A stretch of 64,000 bases of DNA from Natrinema sp. DC36 (GCF_020405225.1 NZ_CP084472.1:2170001-2234000); one strand, 5' to 3'. Shown: positions 1-9,473, counted from the stretch's first letter. Made by a program: numbers and translations. The notes: a model not told the origin generated them from the sequence alone.

Positions 1-144
1 CGACGATTTGATCGAGCCGACGACCGCCGGATCCGGCCTGACGTAGGCAACGTCGCCTTCGACGGCGGTGACGACTCCGACCGTCTCGTCGGCGTCGTTC
101 TCGATGGGCTTGCCGACATCGTCGTCCGAAAACGTAGCACACAT
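1..144 (-). CDS. PRC-barrel-like small protein, C-terminus cut by window edge
   Basis: The minus strand encodes 48 codons from an ATG at 144 and runs off the left edge. The start reads MCATFSDDDVGKPI, followed by a segment ending with VGVVTAVEGDVAYVRPD. This short beta-rich pattern (G-K-x-I, then V-G-V-V-T-x-V, then A-Y-V) resembles the small PRC-barrel-type proteins common in haloarchaea, which are thought to bind other proteins or RNA. The family call is from memory of the pattern; only the N-terminal half is visible, so function cannot be given. Confidence 0.5.
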   Translation of the reverse strand, partial: MCATFSDDDVGKPIENDADETVGVVTAVEGDVAYVRPDPAVVGSIKSS

Positions 145-270
145 ACCATCTGTTATCGCGACTCGAGGCAAGCCGGTGGTGCCTGCAACGGCCAGTCGAC
201 GCCGAGGGAAGATACCGGTCTCCGACCGCACTCGAGCCGCCAATCGATCGAAAACCGCACCTCGAGGCTG

Positions 271-486
271 TCAGTCGAGCGGAAAACACAACGGCGCGCC
301 CATGCCGCCGAACGCGTCACGCGATCGATTCCCGTCAGGGAAGTCGTCCGGAACGACGACGGTCTCTCCGCCCTGCTCGGCCGGTCGGTCGCCGAACTCC
401 CGCAGGTCGCGGCCCTCGAGCCCCGTCGAGAGCAACAGCGTCTCGACCGCGTCGTTCACGAGGGCGTCGTCGTTCGCGAGAGACAT
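271..486 (-). CDS. small hypothetical protein, 71 aa
   Basis: An open frame of 71 codons starts with MSLANDDALVNDAVETLLL and ends MGAPLCFPLD. It is acidic in its first half, as expected for a haloarchaeal protein, and lies in the same direction as dcd downstream of it. I recognise no domain, membrane segment or metal motif. The acidic composition and the lack of a better frame opposite support it being real, but a start further inside is possible. Function unknown. Confidence 0.5.
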   Translation of the reverse strand: MSLANDDALVNDAVETLLLSTGLEGRDLREFGDRPAEQGGETVVVPDDFPDGNRSRDAFGGMGAPLCFPLD

Positions 487-581
487 CGGTAGCGTGGGTA
501 TCCCGGCTACGAGTGACTCGGAAGTGAATCCCGTGTCGGCGCGTTCAGCCGTCGACGTTCGGCTGGCTCTCGCGACCGGGT

Positions 582-1184
582 TCAGTCCTCGCGCTCGAGT
601 TGATCGCCGCCGAACTCGTCGTCGCTCTGAATCCGGGAGGCCTGCGGCCCGTCCTGATCCTGGTACTTCGAGCCGCGCTCGCTGCCGTAGGGCCGCTCCG
701 CGGGCGTCTTGAGTTCGGTAAAGGTGAGCTGCGAGATGCGCATTCCCGGTGTGAGCGCGACCGGTGCGGAGCCGAGATTCGATAGCTCGAGGGTGATTTG
801 ACCGCGATAACCGGGATCGCAGAGGCCGGCAGTTGCGTGAACGACGACAGCGAGCCGTCCCAACGACGATCGGCCTTCGACGTGGGCGATCAGATCGTCC
901 GGAATCTCGACGCGCTCGTGGGTCGTCCCCAGCACGAAATCTCCGGGGTGCAGGATGAAATCGTCGCCGTCCTCGACGAGCGTTTCGGTGACGTAGTCGT
1001 CGACCTCGTCCTCGGAGTTGGGGTGGATGCAGGGGATGTTCGTCCGCTGGAACTCGAGGAACTCCCGACCGAGTCGGAGGTCGACGCTCGCGGGCTGGAT
1101 CTGCAGTTTCGGATCGTCGAGGGGGTCGACGACGAGGTCGCCGGCCTCGAGGCGCTCGAGGATGTCCGCATCGGAGAGGATCAT
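582..1184 (-). CDS. dcd: dCTP deaminase
   Basis: A 200-residue protein of the dCTP deaminase/dUTPase trimer fold. It deaminates dCTP to dUTP in pyrimidine nucleotide synthesis; some archaeal members also hydrolyse dUTP to dUMP. Family motifs are clear: R105-SSLGR-110 (phosphate binding), H116-ATAG (substrate pocket) and G-Q-I-T-L-E133-L, whose Glu is the catalytic base. Length fits the family (about 190-205 aa) and the start MILSDADIL is the usual N-terminus. The last 30 residues are a charged tail typical of halophiles. Deaminase alone versus bifunctional enzyme cannot be decided from sequence here. Confidence 0.95.
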   Translation of the reverse strand: MILSDADILERLEAGDLVVDPLDDPKLQIQPASVDLRLGREFLEFQRTNIPCIHPNSEDEVDDYVTETLVEDGDDFILHPGDFVLGTTHERVEIPDDLIAHVEGRSSLGRLAVVVHATAGLCDPGYRGQITLELSNLGSAPVALTPGMRISQLTFTELKTPAERPYGSERGSKYQDQDGPQASRIQSDDEFGGDQLERED

Positions 1185-1311
1185 ACCGTGTCAGAGCGAG
1201 TACGGGGCCCTAAATTTCCCGGTCCGAGTTCGGCTCTGAGCGATCGGTGTGACTGTCACCCCTTCGTTCTATACCCCCATCAGAATTCACCGCGTTTGCG
1301 CAGCCAATCAA

Positions 1312-1318
1312 TTTAATA
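1312..1318 (+). promoter_or_regulatory. TATA box for the gene at 1343
   Basis: TTTAATA sits 25 nt before the ATG at 1343, the spacing of an archaeal TATA box from a leaderless transcript. It supports the choice of 1343 as start codon. Confidence 0.6.
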
Positions 1319-1342
1319 GCCTCTCCGAACGTAGGAACGCAC

Positions 1343-2158
1343 ATGAGGGGGCAGAAGGGGGTATTCAATGGGAACGCGGCGGTTCTCCATCAGCGAGGAG
1401 TCAGAACACCGCTTCCGGACGCGGAGGCAGAGCGGGTCTTTCACGAGAACATGATGCTCATCGCGGACGCCCAGGAGCGAAAGGCGGACCTGCTCGCCGA
1501 TCCGGATGTCCCACTGTTGAACGCCCACGAAGCGGAAATCGATCTAATCGCTGAGAGCTTCGAACGGCGACTCCGTCGGATCGCCGGTGACGACTACCGC
1601 GAGGCCGCGATGGCGTACAACCGTGGTGAGCGCGATGACCTGATCGGAGCGCTCGCCGCATACTACTTCGAGGGGCTGTGGCGAATCCAGCAGCGGACCA
1701 CTGTGACGGACATGCTGTTTGCACCCATCATACTCCGTTATCCCGAGTGCTTCACGGTGAACATCCGATTTGCCAGCGGGTACACCACGACGAAATCGAT
1801 TCGCTACGAGTCGCCGGAACACTCGACGGAAGAGCTAGATGACGAGTACGCCGAGACGTACTACGAGGAGAGTCTGTACTCCCAGCGGCAGGCAGCGGAG
1901 TATATCAGAGAAATGGCACGGATCATCCGCGAGGCGTTCCCCCATCCCGACGAAACCTCGTTCGAGGAGCGCAAGTACGGCGGGATCGTCTATGCCGGCG
2001 GTCGGCGCGGCTCGGTCTTTTCTACGATGCTCGAGCGCGTCGAGCCGGATCCGGATCGGTTTTCGGATCCCGTCACCGAGTCGACACTCATCGAAGCGGG
2101 GCCGGAAGCGAGACGAACGGAACGAGAGCTCTGTCTCGACGGCGAAATCGTTTGCTAA
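1343..2158 (+). CDS. hypothetical cytoplasmic protein, 271 aa
   Basis: A 271-residue soluble, acidic protein with no signal peptide or membrane segment. The N-terminal half looks helical (residues 25-110, with a run like [11 protein letters not shown]), and the middle holds aromatic-rich stretches such as [17 protein letters not shown] recognise no catalytic motif or named family. The start is supported by a TATA box 25 nt upstream; a later ATG at the MMLIADA position is possible but would lack a promoter at the right distance. It stands alone, convergent with the small gene at 2217. Function unknown. Confidence 0.65.
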   Translation: MRGQKGVFNGNAAVLHQRGVRTPLPDAEAERVFHENMMLIADAQERKADLLADPDVPLLNAHEAEIDLIAESFERRLRRIAGDDYREAAMAYNRGERDDLIGALAAYYFEGLWRIQQRTTVTDMLFAPIILRYPECFTVNIRFASGYTTTKSIRYESPEHSTEELDDEYAETYYEESLYSQRQAAEYIREMARIIREAFPHPDETSFEERKYGGIVYAGGRRGSVFSTMLERVEPDPDRFSDPVTESTLIEAGPEARRTERELCLDGEIVC

Positions 2159-2216
2159 CTCGTCGCAATTCCCAGCGAACGGCGACTCAGTACGCCCGTT
2201 GTGCAAGGCGGGATCG

Positions 2217-2495
2217 CTACGTATCCCGGAGCGACGCCGCGATGGACTCGAGCTCCGCTTTCCGGAAGGGGCGCTCGGCGGCGTCCGGATCGTCCCCCAC
2301 CTCGAGATCGCTCCGTCGGCGAACGGCCGCTCGCATCTCCGATTTCGGGGGCAGACGGTTCGTCTCGATATCAGCGCCCACGGCGTCACAGATCGCGGCG
2401 AGCGCTTCCTTGGTGAACGCGGTCGATTCGACGCGTTCGTACCGCCCCACGGCTCGTCGGATCTCGTTCCGGAGGTCGTCGACAGTCGGTGACAT
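2217..2495 (-). CDS. small conserved-type hypothetical protein, 92 aa
   Basis: The open frame extends to 2714, but the upstream part is low-quality (Arg- and Ser-rich), while from the ATG at 2495 it reads like a real acidic haloarchaeal protein: [20 protein letters not shown], ending IAASLRDT. Secondary structure looks all-helical with many charged residues, so it may be a small helical adaptor or DNA-associated protein. I know no function. It is divergent from pth2, 169 nt away. Confidence 0.7.
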   Translation of the reverse strand: MSPTVDDLRNEIRRAVGRYERVESTAFTKEALAAICDAVGADIETNRLPPKSEMRAAVRRRSDLEVGDDPDAAERPFRKAELESIAASLRDT

Positions 2496-2664
2496 ACGGA
2501 CGGAGAGGTACCGAGCCGTGCTGTACATTTCGGTCGACCGCCAACTGTCCTTCTTCGTCTCCCGCCGTGGTCTTCGTCTCACGCCATGTCGGCGAGCACA
2601 GCCCCGCCGTCGGGCGGGGCCGCAGATAGTCAATGCTAACACCGCCCCCGTCCTCGTCTCGGCC

Positions 2665-3003
2665 ATGAAACAGGCAATCGTCGCTCGCACCGACATCGGC
2701 ATGGGAAAGGGCAAACTCGCCGCACAGGTCGCTCACGCATCGCTGTCGGCCTACGAGAAGGCGGACAGCCAGCTACAGGATCAGTGGAAACAGGGCGGCC
2801 AGAAGAAGGTCGTCTTGAAGGGCCAGAGCGAGCGCCAACTGCACGAACTCTCCGAGATCGCCAAAAGCGAGGGGATTCCGACCGCCATCATCCGGGACGC
2901 CGGACACACCCAACTCGAGCCCGGGACCGTCACCGCGCTGGCCGTCGGCCCGGCGGCGGACGGCCGCGTCGATAGCGTGACCGGCGAACTCTCGCTGTTC
3001 TAG
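2665..3003 (+). CDS. pth2: peptidyl-tRNA hydrolase, archaeal Pth2 type
   Basis: A 112-aa protein that cleaves the ester bond of peptidyl-tRNA released by stalled ribosomes, recycling tRNA. The Pth2 signature is intact: N-terminal KQAIVART, then [14 protein letters not shown] (residues 12-25, catalytic/tRNA-binding), and later [12 protein letters not shown] with the conserved Asp. Length equals the archaeal norm (about 112-120). The ATG at 2665 is chosen because everything upstream in the open frame is Arg-rich noise. Its stop codon overlaps the stop of the convergent transporter gene by 4 nt. Confidence 0.95.
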   Translation: MKQAIVARTDIGMGKGKLAAQVAHASLSAYEKADSQLQDQWKQGGQKKVVLKGQSERQLHELSEIAKSEGIPTAIIRDAGHTQLEPGTVTALAVGPAADGRVDSVTGELSLF

Positions 3004-4007
3004 TCCGATCGGTAGCCGCGGGGTTCCTCCCTGACCGCCGACTCGTCGTCGGGAAGCGACGCGTCGGTGATGGCGTCCGGAAGCATCCCGTCAATGAGGG
3101 CGCTCGGGAGCAGCGAGCGGACGTCGATCGAGGCGCTTCCCAGGACCGCGAAGCCGGCGAAGATCGTCAGGAAGCCGGCGATCGCGAGCGCGTCGATGGT
3201 CTCGCCGAGCAGCGCCCAGCCGCCGAGCGTCGAGACGACGGGGACGACGTAGAAGATCAGGTTCGCGCGGATCGCGCCGGCCGTGTCGATGAGGCCGAAG
3301 TAGGCGATGTACGCGATGACGCCGGCGAAGATGCTGACGTAGGCCAGCGCCAGAACCGCTTCGGTGGACCACGTAATCGCGGCCGCCGACTCGCCGCTCG
3401 CCCAGGCCAGCAGGTGGCTCAGCGCCGCGGCGAAGGGCAGTCCCCAGGCGACGCGGACCGTGCTCGAGAGATCGCTGTCGGCCCGGCGGATGAGGACGGC
3501 CCCCAGCGCGGCGGCGATCGCACCGGCGAAGAGGATCCCCTTTCCGACGGCACCCCCCAGCAGGTTCGCGGGGTCCGGGCTCACGACGAGGCCGACGCCG
3601 AGCAGGCCGAGTCCCATACCGGCCGCGCCGCGCGGAGAGAGGCGCTCGTCGGAGAGCAAGAACGCGGCGAACACCGGCGTCATGATCGGGTTGAGGCTGT
3701 ACACGATCGAGGCGACGGCGCTGGTGACGTACTGCTGGCCGACGAACAACAGCGCGTTCGTCAGGCCGATCGCGAGCACGCCGGTCGCGAGGATGGCCCC
3801 GACGTCACCGCGCGTCCGCGGAAGCAGTTCCGACCGAGACGACGTCAGACCGACGTACGCCAGCATGACGACGGCGGCGATGTCGAACCGAAGGGCGACG
3901 AACAACAGCGGCGGGAAGTAGGCGAGTCCGGCCTTCGCGGCGACGAACGTCCCGCCGAAGAACAGACTCGAGAGGGCGAAGAAGACCGCGGTGCGACGAG
4001 AGACCAT
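3000..4007 (-). CDS. DMT-superfamily (EamA) transporter
   Basis: A 335-aa membrane protein with about ten hydrophobic helices in two repeated EamA halves; the second half begins near the [17 protein letters not shown] segment. The N-terminal signature [16 protein letters not shown] and [11 protein letters not shown] match the drug/metabolite exporter group. The cargo cannot be predicted. The C-terminal 40 residues are a hydrophilic acidic tail. A paralog of similar type lies at 24262. It overlaps pth2 tail-to-tail by 4 nt. Confidence 0.85.
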   Translation of the reverse strand: MVSRRTAVFFALSSLFFGGTFVAAKAGLAYFPPLLFVALRFDIAAVVMLAYVGLTSSRSELLPRTRGDVGAILATGVLAIGLTNALLFVGQQYVTSAVASIVYSLNPIMTPVFAAFLLSDERLSPRGAAGMGLGLLGVGLVVSPDPANLLGGAVGKGILFAGAIAAALGAVLIRRADSDLSSTVRVAWGLPFAAALSHLLAWASGESAAAITWSTEAVLALAYVSIFAGVIAYIAYFGLIDTAGAIRANLIFYVVPVVSTLGGWALLGETIDALAIAGFLTIFAGFAVLGSASIDVRSLLPSALIDGMLPDAITDASLPDDESAVREEPRGYRSD

Positions 4008-4190
4008 CTACGCCGTCACCTCCGAACGGACCGTGTGCGCCGAGCCGATATCGGCCGACGCGTGAATAACGAGAATCATCGTACTACACCGTAAGAGAGC
4101 CGGGTATATAGTTTCGTTCAGAAATCATTTCGAGGGAAGAAAGAGTGGCGGGCGGGGAAATAGCTGGGACCCGCGACAGACCGCCAGACC

Positions 4191-4205
4191 GTGAAAACCT
4201 TTCAC
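4191..4205 (+). promoter_or_regulatory. palindrome, possible operator
   Basis: GTGAAA and TTTCAC are separated by ACC, giving a perfect 6-bp dyad 40 nt before the start of the regulator gene at 4246. Its place suggests an autoregulatory site. This is inference from position alone. Confidence 0.35.
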
Positions 4206-4245
4206 GCTGCGAAAACGATTTCCCGCGGCGGCCCGGAGTGTCCGT

Positions 4246-5040
4246 ATGGAATCGGCGCTCGAGGAGATCGAGTTCCTCGCGCTCTCGGCGAACCGCGTCG
4301 AGGTGCTCGGACTGCTGGCGGAGGGACGACACACGCGCAACGAACTGGCGGCTTCGACCGGCGCCTCGCAGGCGACGCTGGGACGGATCCTCGGCGACTT
4401 CGAGGATCGATCGTGGATCAGACACGACGGCAGCGAGTACGTCGCGACCGCCACGGGTCGGCTCGTCGCGGAGGGGTTTACCGACTTGCAGGAGATCCTC
4501 GAGACGGAGGGCAAGCTCCGCGATATCGTGGACTACCTGCCGACGCACGCGATGGACTTCGATCTGCGGCGGCTCTCGGACGCCACGATCACGGTCCCCA
4601 GCGCGACGCGGCCGAACGCGCCGCTGAGTCGGTTACTCGATTTCATCCGCGACGGTGACGACGTCCGAACGTTTTCTCACACGTTCAACGGACAAACGCT
4701 GCACGTCGTCCGGGAACGCGTGACCGCCGGCGACCAGCGGTTCAGAGGGGTCTTCGGCCGCAACGCGATCGACGCGCTGGCCGACGAGTCGGAGCTTCGA
4801 GACCAGCTCGAGGCCCTGCTCGCGGCCGAGGACGCCGAAATCAGGGTCCGAGAGGAGGGCGTCCCGATCGCGATAATGATCGTCGACGAACTCGTCTATC
4901 TGCTCTTGCGCGACGAGAACGGCATCCTCCGGGCCTCCGTCGACACCGACGACGCTGCTGTCCGGTCGTGGGCCGAGGACTCGCTGGATCACTACTGGCG
5001 AACGGCGACGCCGCTCGAGGGCGAGACGCTGTCCGACTGA
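4246..5040 (+). CDS. winged-helix regulator with FilR1-type sensor domain
   Basis: A 264-aa transcription regulator. Residues 1-75 form an ArsR/MarR-like winged helix (LSANRVEVLGLLAEGRHTRN, then STGASQATLGRILGDFEDRSWI). The rest matches the middle domain seen in FilR1-like haloarchaeal and methanogen regulators, including the late motif VPIAIMIVDELVYLLLRDENG. Such proteins usually sense small molecules, and the effector is unknown. It is divergent from the transporter at 3000-4007, so control of that gene or of itself is plausible; a dyad lies at 4191-4205. Confidence 0.85.
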   Translation: MESALEEIEFLALSANRVEVLGLLAEGRHTRNELAASTGASQATLGRILGDFEDRSWIRHDGSEYVATATGRLVAEGFTDLQEILETEGKLRDIVDYLPTHAMDFDLRRLSDATITVPSATRPNAPLSRLLDFIRDGDDVRTFSHTFNGQTLHVVRERVTAGDQRFRGVFGRNAIDALADESELRDQLEALLAAEDAEIRVREEGVPIAIMIVDELVYLLLRDENGILRASVDTDDAAVRSWAEDSLDHYWRTATPLEGETLSD

Positions 5041-5076
5041 GGATCAGTTGGAGGGACGGGTGGTCGGGTCCGAACG

Positions 5077-6747
5077 CTACGCTGGAACCGGCTTGGTCTG
5101 TGCTGGGTCGGCTGTCACCGACTCGAGCACCGGTGCTGGCCGTGCGAGCGCGAGCGGGTCCGATCCCGTCACGATCGATGCGGGTTCCGGCCGCGTCTCC
5201 TCCTCTTCCTCGGTCTGTTCGACGACGTACTTCTGGCCGACCGTCGACGCCTGCAGACTATCGACGGGCGCGTGGTTCTCGGTCAACACCGGCACGTCGT
5301 CGGTCCTGGGTTCGTCCATGTAGGCGTCGATCTCGCCGCTCAGGTCGAGTCCCACGTCGCGGCGCTCGTTTCGCTCGGCGAGGTCGGCTTCGGTGAAGTC
5401 GGTGTCAGCTTTCGTCGCGACCACTTCGATGTTCTGGACCGAACCCGTGTTCGAGGTACGGAAGCTGTAGGTCGACGCGAACGCCTCGTCGATCGTCTTG
5501 TACTGCGCCCGGTAGAACTCGGAGCCGGCCCCGCTGGGCGAGGCGATGACGTTCGCGAGGAAGACGCCGTCATCGGTGAGTCGGTCCTCGGCCAGTTCCA
5601 TGAACCCCAGCTGCGTCAGGTGGATCGGGACCTGATCCTTCTGATAGGCGTCGAGGATGATCAAGTCGTAGGTCTCGTCGGTATCCCGGAGGAACCGGCG
5701 TCCGTCCGCCGTGTGGGCGGTCATGTTCTCACCCTCCTCGAGGCGGAAGTAGTCCTTCGCGGCCTGCGTCACCGCGGGATCGAGTTCGGCCACGTCGACG
5801 TCGACGTCGTATTTCCGTTCGAAGTCCTTCGGTCCGGTATAGCCGCCCCCGCCGATGAACAACACGTTCTCGACCTCGTCGGGATCGTCGACCATCAACA
5901 TCGGCAGGTGGAAATATCGCGTGTACTCGAAGACGTGTCGGTCGGGATCGTCGAGATCCATCGCGCTGTGGCGCGCGTCGTCCAGATACAGCTTTCGGAC
6001 GTCGCCGTCGTCGATGACCTCGAGTTCTTGATAGGCCGTCTGAGTCTGGTAGACGACGTCGCCGCGGTGGTCGAACGTTACCGGCCCGAGACCGGCCGCG
6101 ACGACGAGCAAGAGCGCGATCGCGACGCTCGCCGCCGCCGGCCGCGGGGAGAGGGCGGGGAGCGTGAGCGCAAACGCGGTTCCGACGAGGACGAGCCCGA
6201 ACAGGAGCCCGATCATGTCGATGCCGAGCGTCGGAATGAGGAAATACGTCGTCGCACCCGCGCCGACGATGCTGCCGATGGTGCCGAGCGCGTAGACGTG
6301 CCCCGACGCTTCGCCGATCCCCTTCTTCTCGGAGAGTTGGGCCGCGTACGGGCTGATAAAGCCCAGCAGATAGGTCGGCGGTCCGAAGAGGATGAGCACG
6401 GCCGGGAGCGAGGCGTACCGGGCCGGGAGCGGCATCGCAGACGCCGAGAGCAACAGTTGCCCGCTCCCGTAGACCACGATGGCGACGTAGGCCGCCGTCC
6501 CGAGCAAAATCCAGGTCATTCGACGGTTCGAGGCCGTTTCCGCTCGCTTCCCGCCCTGCCAGTAACCCAAGCTCAGCGCGGCGAGGAAGACGGTGATGAT
6601 GCTCCCCCAGGTGTAGATACTGCTGCCGAACTGGGGGGCGATGATCCGGCCCGCGAGAATCTCCAGCCCCATACTGGTGACGCCGGAGACGAACACCGCA
6701 ACGTCGGGTTTCGTCGGTCGGTAGCCGGACAGCTGCCGCGTACTCAT
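5077..6747 (-). CDS. membrane-fused spermidine synthase-like protein
   Basis: A 556-aa fusion. Residues about 15-220 contain seven or more membrane helices (VAVFVSGVTSMGLEILAGR at the N-terminus is typical), followed by a Rossmann domain of the spermidine synthase family with the nucleotide-binding loop GGGGYTGPKDFERKY and VDVDVAELDPAV, and LIILDAYQKDQVP. Such fused proteins are widespread in haloarchaea; their product is not established and aminopropyl transfer is not certain. The start MSTRQLSGYRP is preceded by no better candidate. The C-terminal 60 residues are Glu/Pro-rich. Confidence 0.85.
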   Translation of the reverse strand: MSTRQLSGYRPTKPDVAVFVSGVTSMGLEILAGRIIAPQFGSSIYTWGSIITVFLAALSLGYWQGGKRAETASNRRMTWILLGTAAYVAIVVYGSGQLLLSASAMPLPARYASLPAVLILFGPPTYLLGFISPYAAQLSEKKGIGEASGHVYALGTIGSIVGAGATTYFLIPTLGIDMIGLLFGLVLVGTAFALTLPALSPRPAAASVAIALLLVVAAGLGPVTFDHRGDVVYQTQTAYQELEVIDDGDVRKLYLDDARHSAMDLDDPDRHVFEYTRYFHLPMLMVDDPDEVENVLFIGGGGYTGPKDFERKYDVDVDVAELDPAVTQAAKDYFRLEEGENMTAHTADGRRFLRDTDETYDLIILDAYQKDQVPIHLTQLGFMELAEDRLTDDGVFLANVIASPSGAGSEFYRAQYKTIDEAFASTYSFRTSNTGSVQNIEVVATKADTDFTEADLAERNERRDVGLDLSGEIDAYMDEPRTDDVPVLTENHAPVDSLQASTVGQKYVVEQTEEEEETRPEPASIVTGSDPLALARPAPVLESVTADPAQTKPVPA

Positions 6748-6909
6748 TATCGGACAGTAGCGGTCCCGTAATGAGAACTTGTCGCCTCACCCCGACAGTC
6801 GCCGGAACTCGAGTGACGAGGTCGCTACGGCGCTTCTACGCCGCGATCCGAGCATCGAACTTGCCGCTCGATGCGAATCGTGTTCGCCGGGTCGAGTACC
6901 CCGTCCCGG

Positions 6910-8109
6910 CTAGTTCGTCGTGATGACTTCGATCACGTCCCGCGACTCGACCTCGTACTCTTTGCCCAACTGTCGGTTCGATCGGCAGTCGATCGCGTGC
7001 AGGAAGCCGTCGCCGATGTCGGAGTGGAGGCTGTAGGCGAAGTCCTCCGCGGTCGAGTTCGGGGGGATCAGATAGCAGTCGGGTAGCACCTCGCCGCGTT
7101 CGTTCCCCAGCCCGTTCGCGCCGCCGGGGAACACCGGCGTCACGCCGAGGACGTCGAACAGCGCCGTCTCGAGGGCCGCCTGAACGCCCGTCGCGCCGAA
7201 CTCCTCGAGGAAGTCGCGGATCTGCTCGAGGCCCTGTTTCTGGTCGTCGGAGACGTCACCCAGAATGTCGAAGTCCGCGTCGCCGGGTCGGTAGTCGATG
7301 ACGCCGGCCTGTTCGGCCGACTTCAGCGCCTTTTCGGCGTGGGCGCTGCAGGGGACGATCGTCAGGTGATCGTAGTCAGGATCGCCGGTGATCTCCTCGT
7401 AGTTCGCCTGCGCCTCGGGGGTGTCCATCTTGTTCGCCGCGATGACCATCGGCTTGGTCTCTTTCCGGATCTCGCGGGCCAACTCGAGTTGGTCGTCCGC
7501 GTCCCACTCCGCGGGGTCGAAGCCGACACCGACGCGCCGGATGAGCCGCTTGATCTCGTCTTCGCTGGTCTTGAACGCGCTCATCTGCTCGGCGAGTTCC
7601 TCCTCGATAGCGTCGTCCTCGGTGGTGTAGCCCGTCTCGTAGCGGTTGATCCCCTTCTCGAGGACGCCCAGATACCACTGGTCGAGTTCCTCTTCGAGGA
7701 AGGCGATATCCTCACGCGGATCGTGGCCCTCGGTGGCTTCGCCCTCGGCGTCCGTCTTGCCGGAGAAGTCGACGACGTGGACGAGCACGTCGGTCTCGTT
7801 GAGGTCGGAGAGGAACTGGTTGCCCAGGCCGTTGCCCTCGTGTGCGCCGGGGATCAGTCCGGCCACGTCGACGAGTTTCGTCGGGACGAACCGAGTCCCG
7901 TCGGTACAGTAGCCGACGCTTGGGGTGCACTCCTCGTCGAACTCCGGCGCTGCGCAGTCGACGCGGACGTAGGCCTCGCCCACGCTGGGATCGATGGTCG
8001 TGAACGGGTAGGCCCCCTCGGGCACGTCGTTCATCGTCGCCGCGTTGAAGAAAGAGGACTTGCCGACGGACGGTTTGCCGACCAGTCCGATCCGGTAACT
8101 CGTACTCAT
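6910..8109 (-). CDS. YchF-type (OBG family) GTP/ATP-binding protein
   Basis: A 399-aa translation-factor-class P-loop protein. Visible motifs are the Walker A loop G-L-V-G-K-P-S-V-G-K-S-S near residue 8, the G3 region DVAGLIPGAHEGNGLGNQFL, the NKMD-type specificity motif AANKMDTPEAQ, and a C-terminal TGS-like domain ending VESRDVIEVITTN. The family acts on ribosomes and the stress response; bacterial YchF prefers ATP, while archaeal members are usually called GTPases. The start MSTSYRIGLVGKPSVGK is standard. A decayed copy of its first 25 codons lies 170 nt upstream (8210-8354). Confidence 0.9.
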   Translation of the reverse strand: MSTSYRIGLVGKPSVGKSSFFNAATMNDVPEGAYPFTTIDPSVGEAYVRVDCAAPEFDEECTPSVGYCTDGTRFVPTKLVDVAGLIPGAHEGNGLGNQFLSDLNETDVLVHVVDFSGKTDAEGEATEGHDPREDIAFLEEELDQWYLGVLEKGINRYETGYTTEDDAIEEELAEQMSAFKTSEDEIKRLIRRVGVGFDPAEWDADDQLELAREIRKETKPMVIAANKMDTPEAQANYEEITGDPDYDHLTIVPCSAHAEKALKSAEQAGVIDYRPGDADFDILGDVSDDQKQGLEQIRDFLEEFGATGVQAALETALFDVLGVTPVFPGGANGLGNERGEVLPDCYLIPPNSTAEDFAYSLHSDIGDGFLHAIDCRSNRQLGKEYEVESRDVIEVITTN

Positions 8110-8209
8110 TATCCGTTCCTCGAGCGGCCCGGCTAAACGGGTTTTGTTCCGCTCTCAGAGAGATATGCGAAAACATGCCACGGTGAGGGCAGACCGTCCA
8201 TCCCCGGCT

Positions 8210-8354
8210 CCGTCGTTCATCGTCGCCGTCGCAGAATCGCTCTGCGATTCTACGGCCCGTCAAAGCGACGCTCTGACAATGGCGTTGAAGAAAGCGGACT
8301 TGTCGACGGAGGGGTTGCCGACCAGTCCGATCGGTGACTCGTACTCAGTATCCG
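8210..8354 (-). pseudogene. decayed duplicate of the ychF 5' end
   Basis: The segment 8282-8354 matches 8042-8115, the first codons and start region of the adjacent ychF gene, at about 67 of 74 positions with one deleted base. A second block, 8210-8227, matches 8023-8040 (17 of 18). In ychF the two blocks are contiguous. In the copy they are split by 54 extra bases holding two hairpins (8228-8281). Read in the ychF frame the insert keeps frame but brings a TGA stop. The copy is a local duplication that later decayed; it encodes nothing functional. Confidence 0.75.
8228..8281. repeat. 54-bp paired-hairpin insertion element
   Basis: This insert splits the ychF duplicate. It holds hairpin 1 (stem AGAATCGC, loop TCT, 8233-8251), a 7-nt spacer, and hairpin 2 (8259-8277, ends GTCA and TGAC, one mismatch in the stem, 3-nt loop). 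The comparison with intact ychF gives its exact limits. The same layout recurs inside dphB at 18189-18239. Confidence 0.65.
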
Positions 8355-8498
8355 GAGTGGGCGAGCAGCGCCGACACGGGTTTCCGTCCGACGACGGAAT
8401 GGTATGGGTATCCCTGGCACGGAAGCATCCAAATCGGCTCGGCTCTCGTGAGACATCAGTACGGACGAGTTAGTACGGACCGCCGGATCGGACTCGAT

Positions 8499-9473
8499 CT
8501 AGACGTGCGTCGTCGGCTCGGCGGCCGTCTCGATGTCGAGTTCGCCGGCGACGTCCGCCAGGAGGTCGCCCTTGACCTCCGAACTCCGCCAGCCGATTTC
8601 GGCGACCAGCGGCGGCTCGAACTCCGAGCGGATCGTCTCGAGGCGTTCCGTTTCCGTCTCGACGCGCTCGCGGAGGTAGCGAGCGCCGCGGCCGTTCTCG
8701 TCGGGGTCTGGCGACGGCGTGAGTTTGTTGGCGACGAGACCGCGGACCGCGAGGTCCTTCTCCCGGAGATCACTGATCGCTCGCTCGGTTTCGTTTAGCG
8801 ACAGTTCGTCCGGGTTCACAACGAGGAAAAAGGCGGCGTCGTCGTGCAGTGCCGAGCCGGCGAAGTCGAAGAACTCCTTGCGTTGCTGGAGCCGCGCGAG
8901 GACAGGGTCGCCCTCCATCACGCGGCGCGGCTCGTTGTTGCCGATCGCGGCCTTCTCGAAGAGGTCGATACTCGTCCGTCGCTTGTGCATCAGCCGGTCG
9001 ATCCAGCCCTCCAGCAGGTCGGGAAGTCCGAGGAGTCGGAGCGTGCTCCCCGTCGGCGAGGTATCGAAGACGACGCGATCGTACGGCTCCGAGTTCCGCA
9101 TCACGTCGACAAACCGGTCGAACAGCGCCGATTCGTAGGCCCCCGGCGTCCCGTGGGACATCTCGAGTTGGCGGTTGATTTCGTTGACCATCGACGCTGA
9201 TACCTGCTCCGAGAGGTCCTGCCGGATCTCGTCGAGGTGGCGCGTCACCTCGTCTTCGGGATCGATCTCCATTGCGTCGAGCCCGTCGATTCCCGCGACC
9301 GATTGCGAGGAGTCGTCAAACGGTTGATCGAACACGTCGGTGACGGAGTGGGCCGGGTCGGTCGAGACGACGAGGGTTCGCTGGCCGTCGCGCGCACAGC
9401 GAAGCGCATACGCACAGGAGACGGTCGTTTTTCCGACGCCGCCCTTTCCACCGAAGAAGACGAACGGCTCCAT
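8499..9473 (-). CDS. ArsA-family ATPase
   Basis: A 324-aa P-loop ATPase of the ArsA/GET3 group. The ATG at 9473 is chosen because it places the deviant Walker A loop FFGGKGGVGKTTVS at residues 4-17, where the family has it; the longer open frame upstream is noise. Also visible are STDPAHSVTDVF (switch I), DTSPTGSTLRLLGLP (switch II) and VANKLTPSPD. Archaeal relatives serve in tail-anchored protein targeting or anion extrusion; no arsenite Cys cluster is seen, so I favour a GET3-like or unknown role. Its start overlaps the stop of the upstream small gene by 1 nt (TGATG), an operon sign. Confidence 0.9.
   Translation of the reverse strand: MEPFVFFGGKGGVGKTTVSCAYALRCARDGQRTLVVSTDPAHSVTDVFDQPFDDSSQSVAGIDGLDAMEIDPEDEVTRHLDEIRQDLSEQVSASMVNEINRQLEMSHGTPGAYESALFDRFVDVMRNSEPYDRVVFDTSPTGSTLRLLGLPDLLEGWIDRLMHKRRTSIDLFEKAAIGNNEPRRVMEGDPVLARLQQRKEFFDFAGSALHDDAAFFLVVNPDELSLNETERAISDLREKDLAVRGLVANKLTPSPDPDENGRGARYLRERVETETERLETIRSEFEPPLVAEIGWRSSEVKGDLLADVAGELDIETAAEPTTHV

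Noticed and set aside
5272-6771. 499-codon open frame antisense to the spermidine synthase-like gene
   Set aside because: Its composition (runs of Arg, Glu, Asp) is the mirror of a GC-rich coding strand; the opposite frame has clear domains.
8144-8473. 109-codon plus-strand frame covering the ychF duplicate
   Set aside because: It only reflects the antisense of the duplicated ychF start plus the hairpin insert; no independent support.
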